Positions 11,462 through 22,455 of a stretch of DNA of 64,000 bases are shown here, in pieces. Each line of letters starts with the position of its first letter. Within the stretch, counting starts at the first letter, position 1. Below the pieces are notes generated by a model. It did not search any database. It saw nothing but the letters and a program-made list of their open reading frames with translations, and was not told the origin of the DNA. Both the position numbers and the translations under genes were made by a program. The DNA is from Metellina segmentata (Eukaryota > Arthropoda > Arachnida > Araneae > Tetragnathidae): positions 57,755,573-57,819,572 of the forward strand of contig OX375873.1 in assembly GCA_947359465.1 (NCBI GenBank), given 5' to 3'.

Positions 11462-13467
11462 CTTACGAAGTACCCGACTTTTCTCGGTTTGAATTGGTTT
11501 ACTCTAGATTGAAGAGATGATCAAAATATATATGACTCACGTGTTTCGTAGAGTAAAATAATATTTTAACACCTTTCGCTTTCTTTATAATTTATACAAC
11601 TTACTTTCAACACAAATTCTACGCATGCATATCCGTTCATGTAATACATTTCACATACATTGCACCCTTCGTGTATGCCGAAGCTACAAAATGACGAAAG
11701 GTGACATTAAGGATATAACTACAAAAGACGATTTTGAGGGAGATTTGGAATTCCCTTTCTTAAGTTCTTTTCATGCTCAACTCAATTAATAAAAACGACA
11801 ATTTACGGCGAGTGCTCTCGCACTCATAATCAACAAAACAACATTATTTTACTTGTGGCACTCTTGTATCCGGCATGCGATACTGTGGAATTTCGCAATC
11901 TTCTCCTGTCATTATGACAAAGAATTTTTTAATGTTTGAAAAGTTCTTGTTTGGATTTTTAAACATTATTATTATTTCAATGACGGCATTATTATTTTAA
12001 TAATGCCATAATTACACTTAAAATTGGCTTTATTCTGACTTACCTCCCACTTTAAGTCGAATAATTTGTGGTGGTGTTGCGTGTGATGAAAAAGAAACAA
12101 AATTTATTAAAATAACAAGTATTTAAAACGAAAAACAAAAGAAAACAGCGAAAAAAAAAAAGATGTTGGGAAAAAGTTGTTTTAAAAATATTAATTTGTA
12201 AATTCCTTTTTACCTCTTGATCTCGCGGTTGCCACAATTTACTACTAAAAAGTGCACTAAATTTAAAACTGCGAAATTAATTCAGAGCAAAAGAAATAGA
12301 AAGTATTACTGCAAGTGATCAACCATGAGTTTCCGTTTCATTACCGTTCGTTGAAAAATATCGTCGGTCCCAAATATTCAAAAATCTCTTACATTGCGTA
12401 AAGAACAAAAATAAGACTCGAAATAAATGAAGTATCAGAGCTGAATTTCTATAAAAAAAATTTCTTAATAATAATTTCTGTGCAAATTGCATGCAAGTTT
12501 CACGTGCGTCGCCGCAGAGGCACTGGATTCATGTGTGCACTACTCCATTGGATCTAATGTATCTTAGACCGCAATTGCGTTGCCGCTGCGGCACCGAAGC
12601 TCAACCATGTACACATAAACGTGAAATAACGCAAGTACTCATTTCGCGCCATTATTCATTCGTTATATTGCATCATTCCGCGCAAGTACTCATTTGCGAT
12701 AAATATGCTATCGAACAAAACGTGTTTATTTAACTTACTTTGTGTAAAAAAAGTATATTTTGAAATAAAATAAACGTTACTGGATACAACCATTTATTAT
12801 TTATTAATTGTATTCCATTTATTTATGAAAACAAGGTACTTCAGACCGGAGAAGCATGTTTGGCGAGCTGCTGCGCCGTAGGAAATAGCAGTACAAATTG
12901 CACGCAAGTTGGACGTGCGTCGCCGCAGCGGCGCCGGAGGCATGTATGCACTACTTCATTGAATCTAAAGTTTCTCAGACAGCACTTGCGTTACAGCAGC
13001 CGCACGTTTAAAAACCGGATGTTTGCACCGGGCCTTAAGCATACTTACTCCGGTGTTTTAGCATGAAACTCTTCTAAATATAAGAAATAAATAAATGTGT
13101 GCATTCATTTAACTAATAGAAATAATGTATAAAATAAACACATTGCAATCAAATATCTAGAATAAAACTCATGTGATGCCTGCACAAACACAAAAACACA
13201 AAATCGACCATAGAACAGAAAGACGGACAGACAGATTTTCGCAACCAATTTCACTCACTAAATGAAGATAAGTACACACTGTGTACAAATTTCCATGAAA
13301 GTATATTAAACCGTGTAGCCGTGTATAGGTCACATGCATACAGACAGACAGACACCAAATGCGCAAGAGGTGGATTTGGCATCAGAAGAGTCCAAACGGA
13401 TAGAAAACTAGAAATGGGTAGAAAATATTCAATGTACTAACAAACACTCCATTCTTATTTATATAGA
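11462..13467 (-). mobile_element. Helitron-like element HelB, copy A (about 2.0 kb)
   Basis: Read on the minus strand, the element starts TCTATATAAATAAGAATG at 13467 after an A, a typical animal Helitron 5' end. Soon after comes an inverted match to the CTGT-rich region seen in copy C. It ends near 11462 with a decayed GGGT...TAAG|T, where copy C has CTAG|T. Long blocks match copies at 25038-25975 (same strand) and 53205-56514 (opposite strand). No Rep/helicase was seen. The two GC-rich stretches at 12489-12600 and 12895-13010 are internal duplicates. The 3' end was placed by alignment to copy C, so it is accurate to a few bases only. Confidence 0.6.
12489..13010. repeat. Internal GC-rich direct duplication in HelB copy A
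   Basis: TGCGTCGCCGCAG appears near 12506 and again near 12918, each inside a similar stretch of about 110 bp starting around GCAAATTGCATGCAAGTT or CAAATTGCACGCAAGTT and passing GCACTACT.CATTG.ATCTAA. The two are diverged and about 410 bp apart. Open frames here (80 and 68 codons) reflect the GC content and show no domain. Confidence 0.6.
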
Positions 13468-13691
13468 TTGATCAAAATTTGTATCGACGTTTGCTCCGTC
13501 TTACGATTTGAACCATCGATGAAAGGACTGAATTACATAAAATTTACGAATAACTATAACATCTGAACATTTACTGACAGATGAAGCTCCATCCAGTATT
13601 CAAAGAGCTGGAACATAATCGTAGATTATGATAATCTCGATTGAAACTGAAATTCTTGACATCTTAGTTACTGTCAGTGTTCTATGATATA

Positions 13692-14136
13692 CAGTAGAAC
13701 TCCAATTATCCGAACTCCGACTATCCGAATCGCTGATTATCCGAATCGTTATCAGAATTTCAGAAGAAAAAAAAATTAATACGGAAACGTACTACTATTC
13801 GCAAAATAATTCATCTGTCTAAGCGCGCTATTGTCTTTCTCTCCGCTATGTTCACCAAGCAATGACTTTCATTTACAGTACGGTACGTACATACCGTAAT
13901 AATGTACAACACTTGTAAGTATGCTTGACATGTAAAAGTGTTGCCTTTTCATTTAATTAATTAAAAGCTCTTTTTCTTTAAAACAGTTTTTTTCTCCCAT
14001 TTTCAACATGCATACACACAGTAATTAATTAAAATACATACTAGACCCTTTTTACGGAAAAAATCCAAGTATCCGAATTTTTGATTATCCGAATGGGGTC
14101 CGGTCCCAATTGATTCGGATAGTTGGAGTTCTACTG
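13692..14136. mobile_element. pogo/Tigger-type MITE (445 bp)
   Basis: The left end CAGTAGAACTCCAATTATCC and the right end, whose complement reads CAGTAGAACTCCAACTATCC, are near-perfect TIRs of at least 23 bp. Both are flanked by TA (13690-13691 and 14137-14138), the target duplication of Tc1/mariner/pogo elements. ATCCGAA is repeated several times in each subterminal region. CAGT..AACTC..TTATCCGA ends are typical of Tigger/pogo families. The interior is AT-rich and non-coding, so this copy depended on a transposase made elsewhere. Confidence 0.85.
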
Positions 14137-14572
14137 TACATTTAAAATGGATTCCTTTCCAAGTGAACATTAGCGAAAATGAAATTTTATATAGCATGGC
14201 AACTGAGGGCATCAAAAAATCATTTCAATCAATTACTTCTCTTATTTATTTTTGCGAAAAAAAAAATTTCATGACAACTTTTCGAGGAAAATGTTTCTCT
14301 TTCACAGCTGGTATCAGAGTATGTATAGAAATGTATCAGAGGAAACATCCGTGAGGTGCTTCCAATTCAAGGGTGCTAGAGGTCGTTAGATTGCCACCTC
14401 AAGACTGGAAAATGGATATTTGAGACCAATTTCATTTGATCATGGTTTTCGATTTTTCCCTACCTGACAAAAATGCAACTTGGAGCAGGCCTCTATTGAT
14501 CACTCCTTTGCGTCTTTGGTGTCGTCAAAACACAATCTGTATTTTAATTATATGCGTGTCTTGGACATTTTA

Positions 14573-14875
14573 AAGGTATCTCACTTTGTTTAAACAAGCT
14601 ACTATACCAAGCGGTATAAGAACTACGATATTTAAATGAATAATTTTATTTAATAATAGCCACTGCGTGGAAAGTCCGACGTTTCCCGTGCCAGTTGCCT
14701 TTGTGGGGTTATTGGTTGAAGCAAACCAAGTGAGAATTTGTAGCCTATTGGTATACAGCCATAACAGAGTTGCCCGTGGTGTTGGTTTGCTTCGCAAGTC
14801 GAAAAATGTAAATATTTATTTGAAAAATTATTTATTGAGAAAATAATCAAAGTATAAGGTATCTCACTTTCCATG
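14573..14875. repeat. Segment bounded by 15-bp direct repeats, HelA-like hairpin motif
   Basis: AAGGTATCTCACTTT occurs at about 14573 and again at about 14856. Between them, on the minus strand, is CTTGCGAAGCAAACCAA, which resembles the GC-GAA-GC hairpin of the HelA 3' end, plus a second GGTTTGCTTCAACC-like sequence. It may be a diverged Helitron fragment or an unrelated repeat. Two overlapping minus-strand frames (74-75 codons) have no recognised domain. Confidence 0.35.
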
Positions 14876-15089
14876 GTATAAAATTTTCCGTAGATTTCAA
14901 ATGCGTCAAAATTTTTATTTTATCTTTAACGATCGCTTAGATAGAAAAAAGCACTGAAGAATGCCTGTGATAATTTAATTTCTTTTACTTCACTCGAATC
15001 CGTTTCTCAAGAAATCAAAATGAATTAATCTCGACTCAAACAAAGGTCATTCGAATCTGTTGGCAACCATTCGAGACGAAAGGTGAAAT

Positions 15090-15420
15090 AAACTTACCAT
15101 GGTTCCAAATGATGACGTCAATAGTGATGTGAGGGAGAAAAGTTTAAATTTTGGTGCTTCTTCATTTAAGGGTCGGGTGACGTCACATTCCGAAGTAAGA
15201 AAGAATGATGAAACAAATATTAAGTTCATTAAAAAATGTTCTAGATTGGATTTTAAAATTCGCTGTGACCCAAAAATTTCGAAACATTCGGTCTACCTGT
15301 GTGCCAAATCCCATTACTGTAAGTGCCATAAATTCGTCAGGACTTTGCGTGCAGAAAACAAACAGACAGACAAACACTTCCTTTTATAATATTACTAACA
15401 GAAAAACCCAGCTTTGCTCG
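15090..15420 (-). repeat. Helitron-like terminal sequences, decayed
   Basis: On the minus strand, TAATATTATAAAAGGAAGTG followed by TTTGTCTGTCTGTTTG resembles the 5' region of arthropod Helitron-like repeats. Immediately before it lies AACCCGAGCAAAGCTGGGTT, a hairpin, then TTTCTGTTAG|T, which resembles a decayed CTRR 3' end. This suggests two Helitron-like units abutting head to tail. The assignment rests on short motifs only. Confidence 0.35.
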
Positions 15421-15810
15421 GGTTGAATTAATAATAGGTTGATTAAAAAGCCATAATAAATTATTTTTCATAAAAAAATTTTAGCATCATTTAAGTGTAC
15501 GGAAAAAAAATTTAATATCAATTTAACTTCTCTATTGTTTCTACAATTTACTACGGACGCAAATATGCATATATGTTGAATCCAACCATATAATTCATTT
15601 CATATTCGTCACACTTCTGCTAAAGTTGATTTTAAGTTTTCGAGTGTCTACGAATATTCCCGTGCATTTAATTTCAGTAAAACTGGCGAAATTTCGGTGG
15701 ATAGTCTTGCACTTAGTTTTCCTATGAATATGTTTTCAATGTGCCATTCTTTCACCTAGTATGCGATATTTTTGAATTTCATCATCAATATGAGAAGATG
15801 GTAAGTTAAA

Positions 15811-16166
15811 TTGTTACAACATTCGTTACTAATTTAGTTTGAAGCAAACGCAATTTTTCTTGAAAATTCCACTCAATTCCACTCGGCAGGTGGAATAACG
15901 GAACTTCTGTTAGATATATAAAGCAGAGTTGACGTTTGTCTGTTCTCTACACTAATCGATCTTTTGACCAATCAACACATTTGATACACTTATATTTTAG
16001 AACCCTGCGGATATGATAGGCTACATATTAACCCGCGTTCTATTTGTCCAAGGGGGCTAAAAATGTACGTCATTTGTAACTAATTTAATTTTAAGCAAAC
16101 GGCACTTTTTCCAGAAAATTCTATTCATTGGCAGGTGGAATAACAGAGCTTTTGTTAGGAATACAT
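15811..16166 (+). repeat. Diverged direct repeat, about 105 bp with a 250-bp period
   Basis: The stretch at about 15811-15918 (GCAAACGCAATTTTTC ... GGCAGGTGGAATAACGG) recurs at about 16061-16166 (GCAAACGGCACTTTTTCC ... GGCAGGTGGAATAACAG). Copies differ by many substitutions and one 8-10 bp insertion. It may be an old tandem duplication within an unrecognised transposon. Confidence 0.7.
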
Positions 16167-16802
16167 GTCATCAGAGTAGACAAACTAAACTCAAGCGATA
16201 GCAATTTTTTAATAAACAGAAGGTTGATTTTACAGCGCTTTTACAAAAAGAAAATCACTTTCAACGAACAATTCACATGCATCTAAGTTGCGAAAGAACA
16301 GCTTCAATAAATAGAGTAAGCAACCTCGTCTTTCTGCCTCTTAAGACATAAAATTTCGATTTTTCAAAATTACTTAGTGTGATATTATTTCAAAATCAAC
16401 AAAGTCTTGTTAAAAATTCCCTTTTCTCCAAGGCACATACAGTTTTAAATTGAACCCTTATGGTACTTTTTAAGATCAGAAATTTGGTTTCGAAATAGAA
16501 AGCCCGTATCTATTTAGAGTGATATATGTAGTTACTTGACTATGGAGTACAGCTTTCAATAACACCCATGAAACACGAAAAACAAATTACATTTTATTTA
16601 TTTTAAGCGTCTTTCAATGAAAAGCTATATCAAAATTTTTAAATAAATTTTGAACAACAAAGCATGACTACCAGTTTTAATTTAACGTAACCCATATTGT
16701 TTCAAAGTTATTTTTGAAATTTTTCATGTCATTTTAAAATAACAAATTACTTACTTAAAAATATTTTGATTCGTAAATTTTATTTTTTTTATCTACACAC
16801 TA

Positions 16803-17749
16803 TTACGTATTGAACCAAAGATTTAAAGAAATTTGGTGGAAATATACATATACCACCACGAAAGTGCCCATGTCTAGTGATATTTTGCAAGTAATAAATA
16901 AATAAAATCCAACTCCTAAATAATATTTCTGGAATAGGTAATATACCGGAACATATAAAGCAAACAGAAACAAAATTCCAGTCCTTCTGAAAGGCAGATT
17001 TCTGAAAAAAAATATCTGTTCTAGCGTGTTGAATTTCGACTTCCTGAATATATTCTGAAGTAAAACAATTCGACAAAAAACTTGAACAATATTGATAAAA
17101 ACAATAATGATTTGTAAGCAAAAAAGAACACATATTTATAATACCTAGGAATCCTCAAATATGATAGTAACCATCTCGTTTTCAACTCATATACCCCAAA
17201 AAAGAATTATAAATCAAATTAAAAAATATAACATTAATTCTGAGGTTGCCAGATACCGAGTAGTAAAATTACGCTTTTATGATCAATGAGTTTCTCGTTT
17301 GGGCTTTTCGTGCTCCATTATAAAATTTAAGTAAATATGAAATTAAATGTTCTAAGTATTCTTTCTTCATCAATCAAATATTTATAAATATTATTTTCAT
17401 CATGGGAAGAAGTAAAAATTCTGTTCAAACATGAACATTATAGTTTAATTTGTTTTAAGAAAATTGTTTTTCGATCAACACTGGTAAAGCAATCTGAGAT
17501 GCGTATAGCAATATCGTTTATACTCAATGTTATTTCTATGGCGATTTCAAATTGCTTTTGGCTTAGGCCTTAGGTCAATTTTAGGCCTCTTAGGATTCGA
17601 ATTTTTCAAAATCCTTTCTTTGTGCACCCCTACGGTATAAGAAGAAACACCCTGCAAAATTTCAGCTTCCTAGGACTTGTAGTACTTGAGATACAGTGAT
17701 GAGTCAGTCAGTCAGTGAGTGAGTGGTATTTGAATTTTATATACATAGA
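16803..17749 (-). mobile_element. Helitron-like element HelC, copy 1 (3' end missing)
   Basis: On the minus strand, A|TCTATGTATATAAAATTC at 17749 is a Helitron-type 5' terminus, followed by CACTCACTCACTGACTGACT. The body at about 16803-17450 aligns with 37905-38430 on the same strand (shared landmarks GTCTAGTGATATTTTGCA and AATATACCGGAACA). Similarity stops near 16803, before the position of copy 2's CTAG end, so this copy looks 3'-truncated. The 5' portions of the two copies are unrelated although the bodies match. The 114-codon minus-strand frame at 16789-17133 lies in the shared body, has no known domain and is broken in copy 2. Confidence 0.55.
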
Positions 17750-18375
17750 TAGATTTCTATTACTCAAATTACATGGAACACTTCGTAATTAAAATTTTGA
17801 ATATAAATACCGGTAAATAAAATTATTGTACATAGTTCTCATATTTTAAAATTTTATTCGAAGAAAACATTTCCCTAATATTAGTATTTTTTAATTTGTT
17901 TCATAAAATGATAATTTTACGAATGGTTTCAGTTGTACAAAAAGACAGCTTTTAAAGTAACTTTAGAATAGTCAGTTGTATTGCTCTGGCTATTCCAAAT
18001 TAGTTTAACTACCTACGTACCTAAGTTTAACTACCTGCGTAACGACTTTGGAAGAGTCGATAAATAGACGCCATTCCTTATGACCATGATATAATTCTAA
18101 ATGTGTTATCAGCCTTGCAATATCTGAAAAAATCACACGCCATTCTGAACTTCATATAGATATAATCACATATTTTATTTCTTAACAGAGAAGCGTAAGT
18201 ACTCTTAGCTAGACAAATTCCTTTGTCAAGTCTGGAATCTAAAAGTACAGATTGTATGGAAAGACATTGTTATCGAACACGATCATTCAAGTCACTTGGG
18301 GCAACCTAGTTGGGCTCATCTGTTTATGAATGTTTAAAAGGGATCAGCATCTTTATGCTACCATATCTTTATATA
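17750..18375. other. AT-rich DNA, no gene seen
   Basis: Nothing recognised between the HelC end and the Tc1-like TIR. Confidence 0.6.
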
Positions 18376-19584
18376 CACTGACGAGCCAAAACATTATGTC
18401 CATCCCCACATTTTTCAATGAACTCGTCTGGATGACGTGGAGAGCACATGATTAAGTGAGAATGGTATTTAACTTCTGCTGGAGAAGGTAAGTAATCATT
18501 ACTGCACTTACTTTTTGCGAGTGATGGGAAAGGCTGCTGATCTTAGCGAGTTTGATAGAGGGCAGATCGTAATGGCCCGAAGACTCTGAACGAGTATTAC
18601 TGAAACTGCATGACTAGTAGGTTGTTCACGATCTGCCGTTGTTAGTATTCATGCAAAGTGGATAAATGACGGCGGCACCAGCAGTAGACGTCAGGTGTTG
18701 GTCGTTCACGCGTCATCAAAGAAAAAGGACGTCGGAGATTGTCCCGCTTGGTAAAGTAAAATCGGCGCGAGTTTGTTGCTCAGCTGACAGCCCAATACAA
18801 TGCCGGTCCAAGCGCAAGTGTTTCGGAACACACAGTTCAGCGAACACTGCTGGATATGGGACTGTGCAGAAGATGTCCCACTCGTGTGCCTCTGTTGATC
18901 AAGCGTCATCGTCAACTATGCTTACAGTAGGCCCGGGAATATCAAGACTGGACCATGGATGAGTGGAAGAGAGTTGCCTGGTCAGAGGAATCCAGATTTC
19001 TCATTCATCACGTCGATGGTCGTGTCAGGGTACGCCGTCTTCCAGGCGAACAGTTGCTCCCCTCTTGTACAGCAGGTCATACACAGGCTGGTGGTGGCGG
19101 TATTATACTTTGGGAGCCATTCTCATGGGTGACACTGTGACCCGTAGTTGTGGTAGAACAGACCATGAACACTGCGAATTATCTGAACATCATTACGGAT
19201 CAGTTGCACCCGTACATGGCGTCTGTCTTCCCAACTGAAAAAGGAAACTTCCAGCAGGACAACGCCCCATATCACAAGGCTTGGATTGTGTTGGAGTGGT
19301 TCGAGGAGCATACTGATGAATTCCACTTAATGTCTTGGCCACCTAACTCGCCAGATGGAACACATTTGGGGTGTCATGGAGCGGCAGCTCAGAGCTCAAA
19401 CACCACCATGTCCGAATATCTCGACTTAGCGTGATCACTGCTTAGACATTTGGTACAACATTTCTCCAGTCATGTACCAAGAACCTGTGGAATCTATGCC
19501 CAGGCAATTTGTATCTGTTTTGCAGGCCACAGGAGGCGCAACGCGTTATTGAGTAGGTGGTCATAATGTTTTGGCTCTTCAGTG
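18376..19584 (+). mobile_element. Complete Tc1-like transposon (1209 bp)
   Basis: The left end CACTGACGAGCCAAAACATT and the right end, whose complement reads CACTGAAGAGCCAAAACATT, are matching TIRs. Each is flanked by TA (18374-18375 and 19585-19586), the Tc1/mariner target duplication. One transposase gene fills the interior on the plus strand but is disabled. The length is slightly below the usual 1.3-1.7 kb, consistent with small deletions. Confidence 0.92.
18524..19556 (+). pseudogene. Tc1-like transposase pseudogene
   Basis: The reading begins MGKAADLSEFDRGQIV, a typical start for the helix-turn-helix DNA-binding part of a Tc1-type transposase, then meets stops within 20 codons. Later fragments in shifted frames include TMDEWKRVAWSEESRF (first catalytic block; the usual D of WSDESRF is E here), GGGGIILWEPFS, then MNTANYLNIITDQLHPYM and QQDNAPYHKA (second catalytic block, D intact) and MSWPPNSPD. 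After SPD a small deletion shifts the frame and removes the block that normally carries the catalytic glutamate (DD34E). The final stop lies just inside the right TIR. The fragments cover the whole family length, so this is a decayed full-length gene. A transposase needs all three acidic residues to cut and join DNA, so this copy should be inactive. Confidence 0.9.
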
Positions 19585-21110
19585 TATACATTCATATGTA
19601 ATTTGAAGTTTATACTACAGGAGAGGTGCTGACTTTCCTTCTATAGTTACAGGGATTTCAATCTCTTTCTCACAAACATCCGGTACTTGCTTTTCTTTCA
19701 ATGAAACATACAAAAATGGTAGTTCGCTTTCGGTTACATACTTTCTTCCAGTGAAATATTCAGTCTTGCTACTCATAAAATGTCAGGTGGCGAAATATAA
19801 AATTTAAAAGATATAGTTTGTATCATCTTAATATGTGTGAAAGGGCAAATTTTGAAAGAATCTAAATATTAAATGCCCAGTAACCAAACCATTGTGGCCA
19901 TTTTTAAGATCAGATCTGAAATCAGCAGTCAAAAAATAGTTTAAAACATCTAAATTTGTTCTTTTTGTAAAAACCATGCAATGTAGTGTATTCGTACACA
20001 AGTTGAAAGACAATATAGGAGGTGGGGACAAACGTGACATGAGACAAAAAGAAAAGTTTGTTCTGCTTGTTTAATTCAAGATTTTTTTTCCATTTTATAA
20101 AATTATTGGTATTTATTATTGAAATTTAGCAATGAAATATTAGGTAATGCAAGATTTTTCATCAAACATCTTCATTCTAAAAATTATTATAATACATTAA
20201 TGATAGGAGTAATGCATTCAGTGTTTTACTGTGAAGTTAAAGTGATGTATGATCTCTCTTGACATTAAGCTGTTAAAGTTTCTAATATAATTTCCGATTT
20301 GTGGAGGTTTTCGTAACAGGCACTGCCACTGTTTGGCAACATGTCACGACCACAAAGGCCTGGGAATGCAAAGCTGATCACAGCAAGAATTACACAATGC
20401 AATCTGGAATTTAAAAGATGTCTGCAATATTTTGACCTGGCATATTAGAGTGAAAAAATACTTTTATAATCCCACAGTAAGGGTGTGGCGAACTGACATT
20501 TGACCATCCATTTACTTCTGTAACGAGATTGCTTAGTAAGCTTTATATCGCTCGACTTACAACCTTTTGTGAAAACAGCTCACGGAAAATGCATATCTAA
20601 TGGAACATATTCGTACATATATGCATTTTTTTTCTTTACTCCTAATGATATATGGAAAGAAAAAACTTTCAAAGAAGCCGATAACAGTAGTTTATAAAAC
20701 CGACATGAAGTAGTCTTCGTTGTCAACAATCGTAATAAAGTAAAACACATTTTCAAATTTCTAATAAACTTGGAAGTTTAGATTTTTCGATATTCAATGG
20801 AGATTTTCAATGGATCTATCTAATCTTTACTAAACTCCTCTATGATTTATGAGACATGTGTTCATTAACATGCACATTGGCACTCCTGTTAACTTTTTTT
20901 TTAGATTTAGAAAACAAATGTTTATTATTAAATAAATACTACTGTGAAGCAAAAAGTATCAAGAATGTTTCGTCTAAAATAGATATATAGTAGATATCGT
21001 CTGCAAACTTTTATCAAATATTTTTACGACTGATATAAACATGTGGCAATATTCAGAGATTTATTTAATTTTATCGTCTGAAAATAAATGTTTTTTTAAT
21101 ACGAGAAGAA
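19585..21110. other. AT-rich DNA, no gene seen
   Basis: The only frames are short and AT-rich. The 5' terminus of the following mariner copy was sought here and not found. Confidence 0.55.
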
Positions 21111-21147
21111 TTTTTACTTCGTTGATTTTCCAAAATGTCGAATGTAA

Positions 21148-21816
21148 TTGAGTAAAGAAAGTGCATTAAATTTTGTTTTCGCAATGAAATTTCTGCTACA
21201 AACACATTTGAAATGTTGTAAAAAGCTTTTACAGACGATTGTTTTATCAAAAACAACAGTATTTGATTGGTATAAAATGTTTAAAGATGAAGCAAGACCG
21301 AAAAAAACACTCCAAAGTCACTCAAAAATCAAGGTAATGTTGACAGTTTTCTTTGCTTGTCGTGGTGTTATGCATTATGAATTTCTACCAACTGGCCAGA
21401 CGGTCAATAAAGATTGTTATTTGAGTGTTTTGCACCGTTTCCATTAAGCAATTCGTCGAAAACAACCTGAATTGTGGCCAAATAACTCATGGGTTTTGCA
21501 TCACAATAATACGCCGCCTGCTTACAATGCCATTATTATTCGTGATATTTTTTGACAAAGCAATCAGCAAACATGGCTCCCTAAGCTCCGTATTCACCTG
21601 ACATGGCGCCGTGTGTCTTATTTCCACCTGTGAAACTCTCTTCTTGGTCACCGTTTAGAGTTCATTGATACAGTAAAAGAAAATTCGATATGAGCCCTGA
21701 AGGGGTATCACAAAAACGACTCTAAGGCATGTTTTGAGAATTGGAAAAAACGTTGACAAAAGTGCATTGAAGTCGAAAGAGATTACTACTTGAAGAAGAT
21801 GTAATAAATTTTGAGC
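21148..21816 (+). pseudogene. mariner transposase pseudogene, internally deleted
   Basis: An open frame of 99 codons starts with a mariner helix-turn-helix region (LSKTTVFDWYKMFKDE) and jumps directly to ARPKKTLQSHSKIKVM and FFACRGVMHYEFLP, normally well over 100 residues downstream. The region carrying the first catalytic aspartate is therefore missing, and the join is in frame. After a stop, further fragments read LWPNNSWVLHHNNTPP (the usual HHDNAP has N for the second catalytic D) and PYSPDMAPC followed by V where a third catalytic D (CDF) is expected. The tail up to about 21816 is frameshifted. A possible 3' end, GTACTTTTTGATCAATG, lies near 21847. No matching 5' TIR was found. The copy is inactive on several independent counts. 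Confidence 0.85.
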
Positions 21817-22226
21817 AATAAATTGATACCTTTGGTTTTACGACGGTACTTTTTGATCAATGCAATATTTATAGACTCCTTTTACATAATACAGATAATT
21901 TAAATTTCTGATAGTGAATTTAGTTCTGAAAGTTTAGTTGAAAAATATAATCTAACAATTGGATAGTTTTGAATTTGTTCGTAAGACGTTCTAGAGCTTG
22001 GTACAAATGTGTGTTAAATTATAACTTTTATGGATCCGTAATGAAAAACATAATTTCAAATATATGATAATTCATTTGTAATGATGCATCGCACAACGGA
22101 CGATTAAATTTATATTGCTAGAAAAAAAGTAGATGAATTAGGAGTAATATAGTCAACCATGCAGGAGCTCAAAAACTGACAAAAACATTTTATTGTGCCA
22201 GCTGCCAAAATACAAAAAAATATTTG

Positions 22227-22455
22227 AGGGGGGGGGGGAGAGAGAGAATAAAAATTAGAAGTTTTTTTATTGTATTACATATTTTTTAAACAGATTACTA
22301 TATGGAAATTTTCCCTCGTCATCATGAAAATAAGCATTTAGCGTTTCCCGAAACATGTCAGTTAATGAGTTTATGCTGTTTCTCACTCCCCTCTTTCTCT
22401 CTCTCTCTCTCCCCTACCTCTATCTCCCCATCGCTCCCTCCCTCTCTCTCTTTAA
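22227..22455 (+). repeat. Homopurine run and nearby (CT)n-rich tract
   Basis: An 11-G run followed by (GA)n sits at about 22227-22248. A (CT)n/CCCTC-rich tract follows at about 22376-22455. The two have opposite strand bias (purine, then pyrimidine). The 64-codon frame across the CT tract encodes low-complexity Ser/Leu/Pro and is not a gene. Confidence 0.8.
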
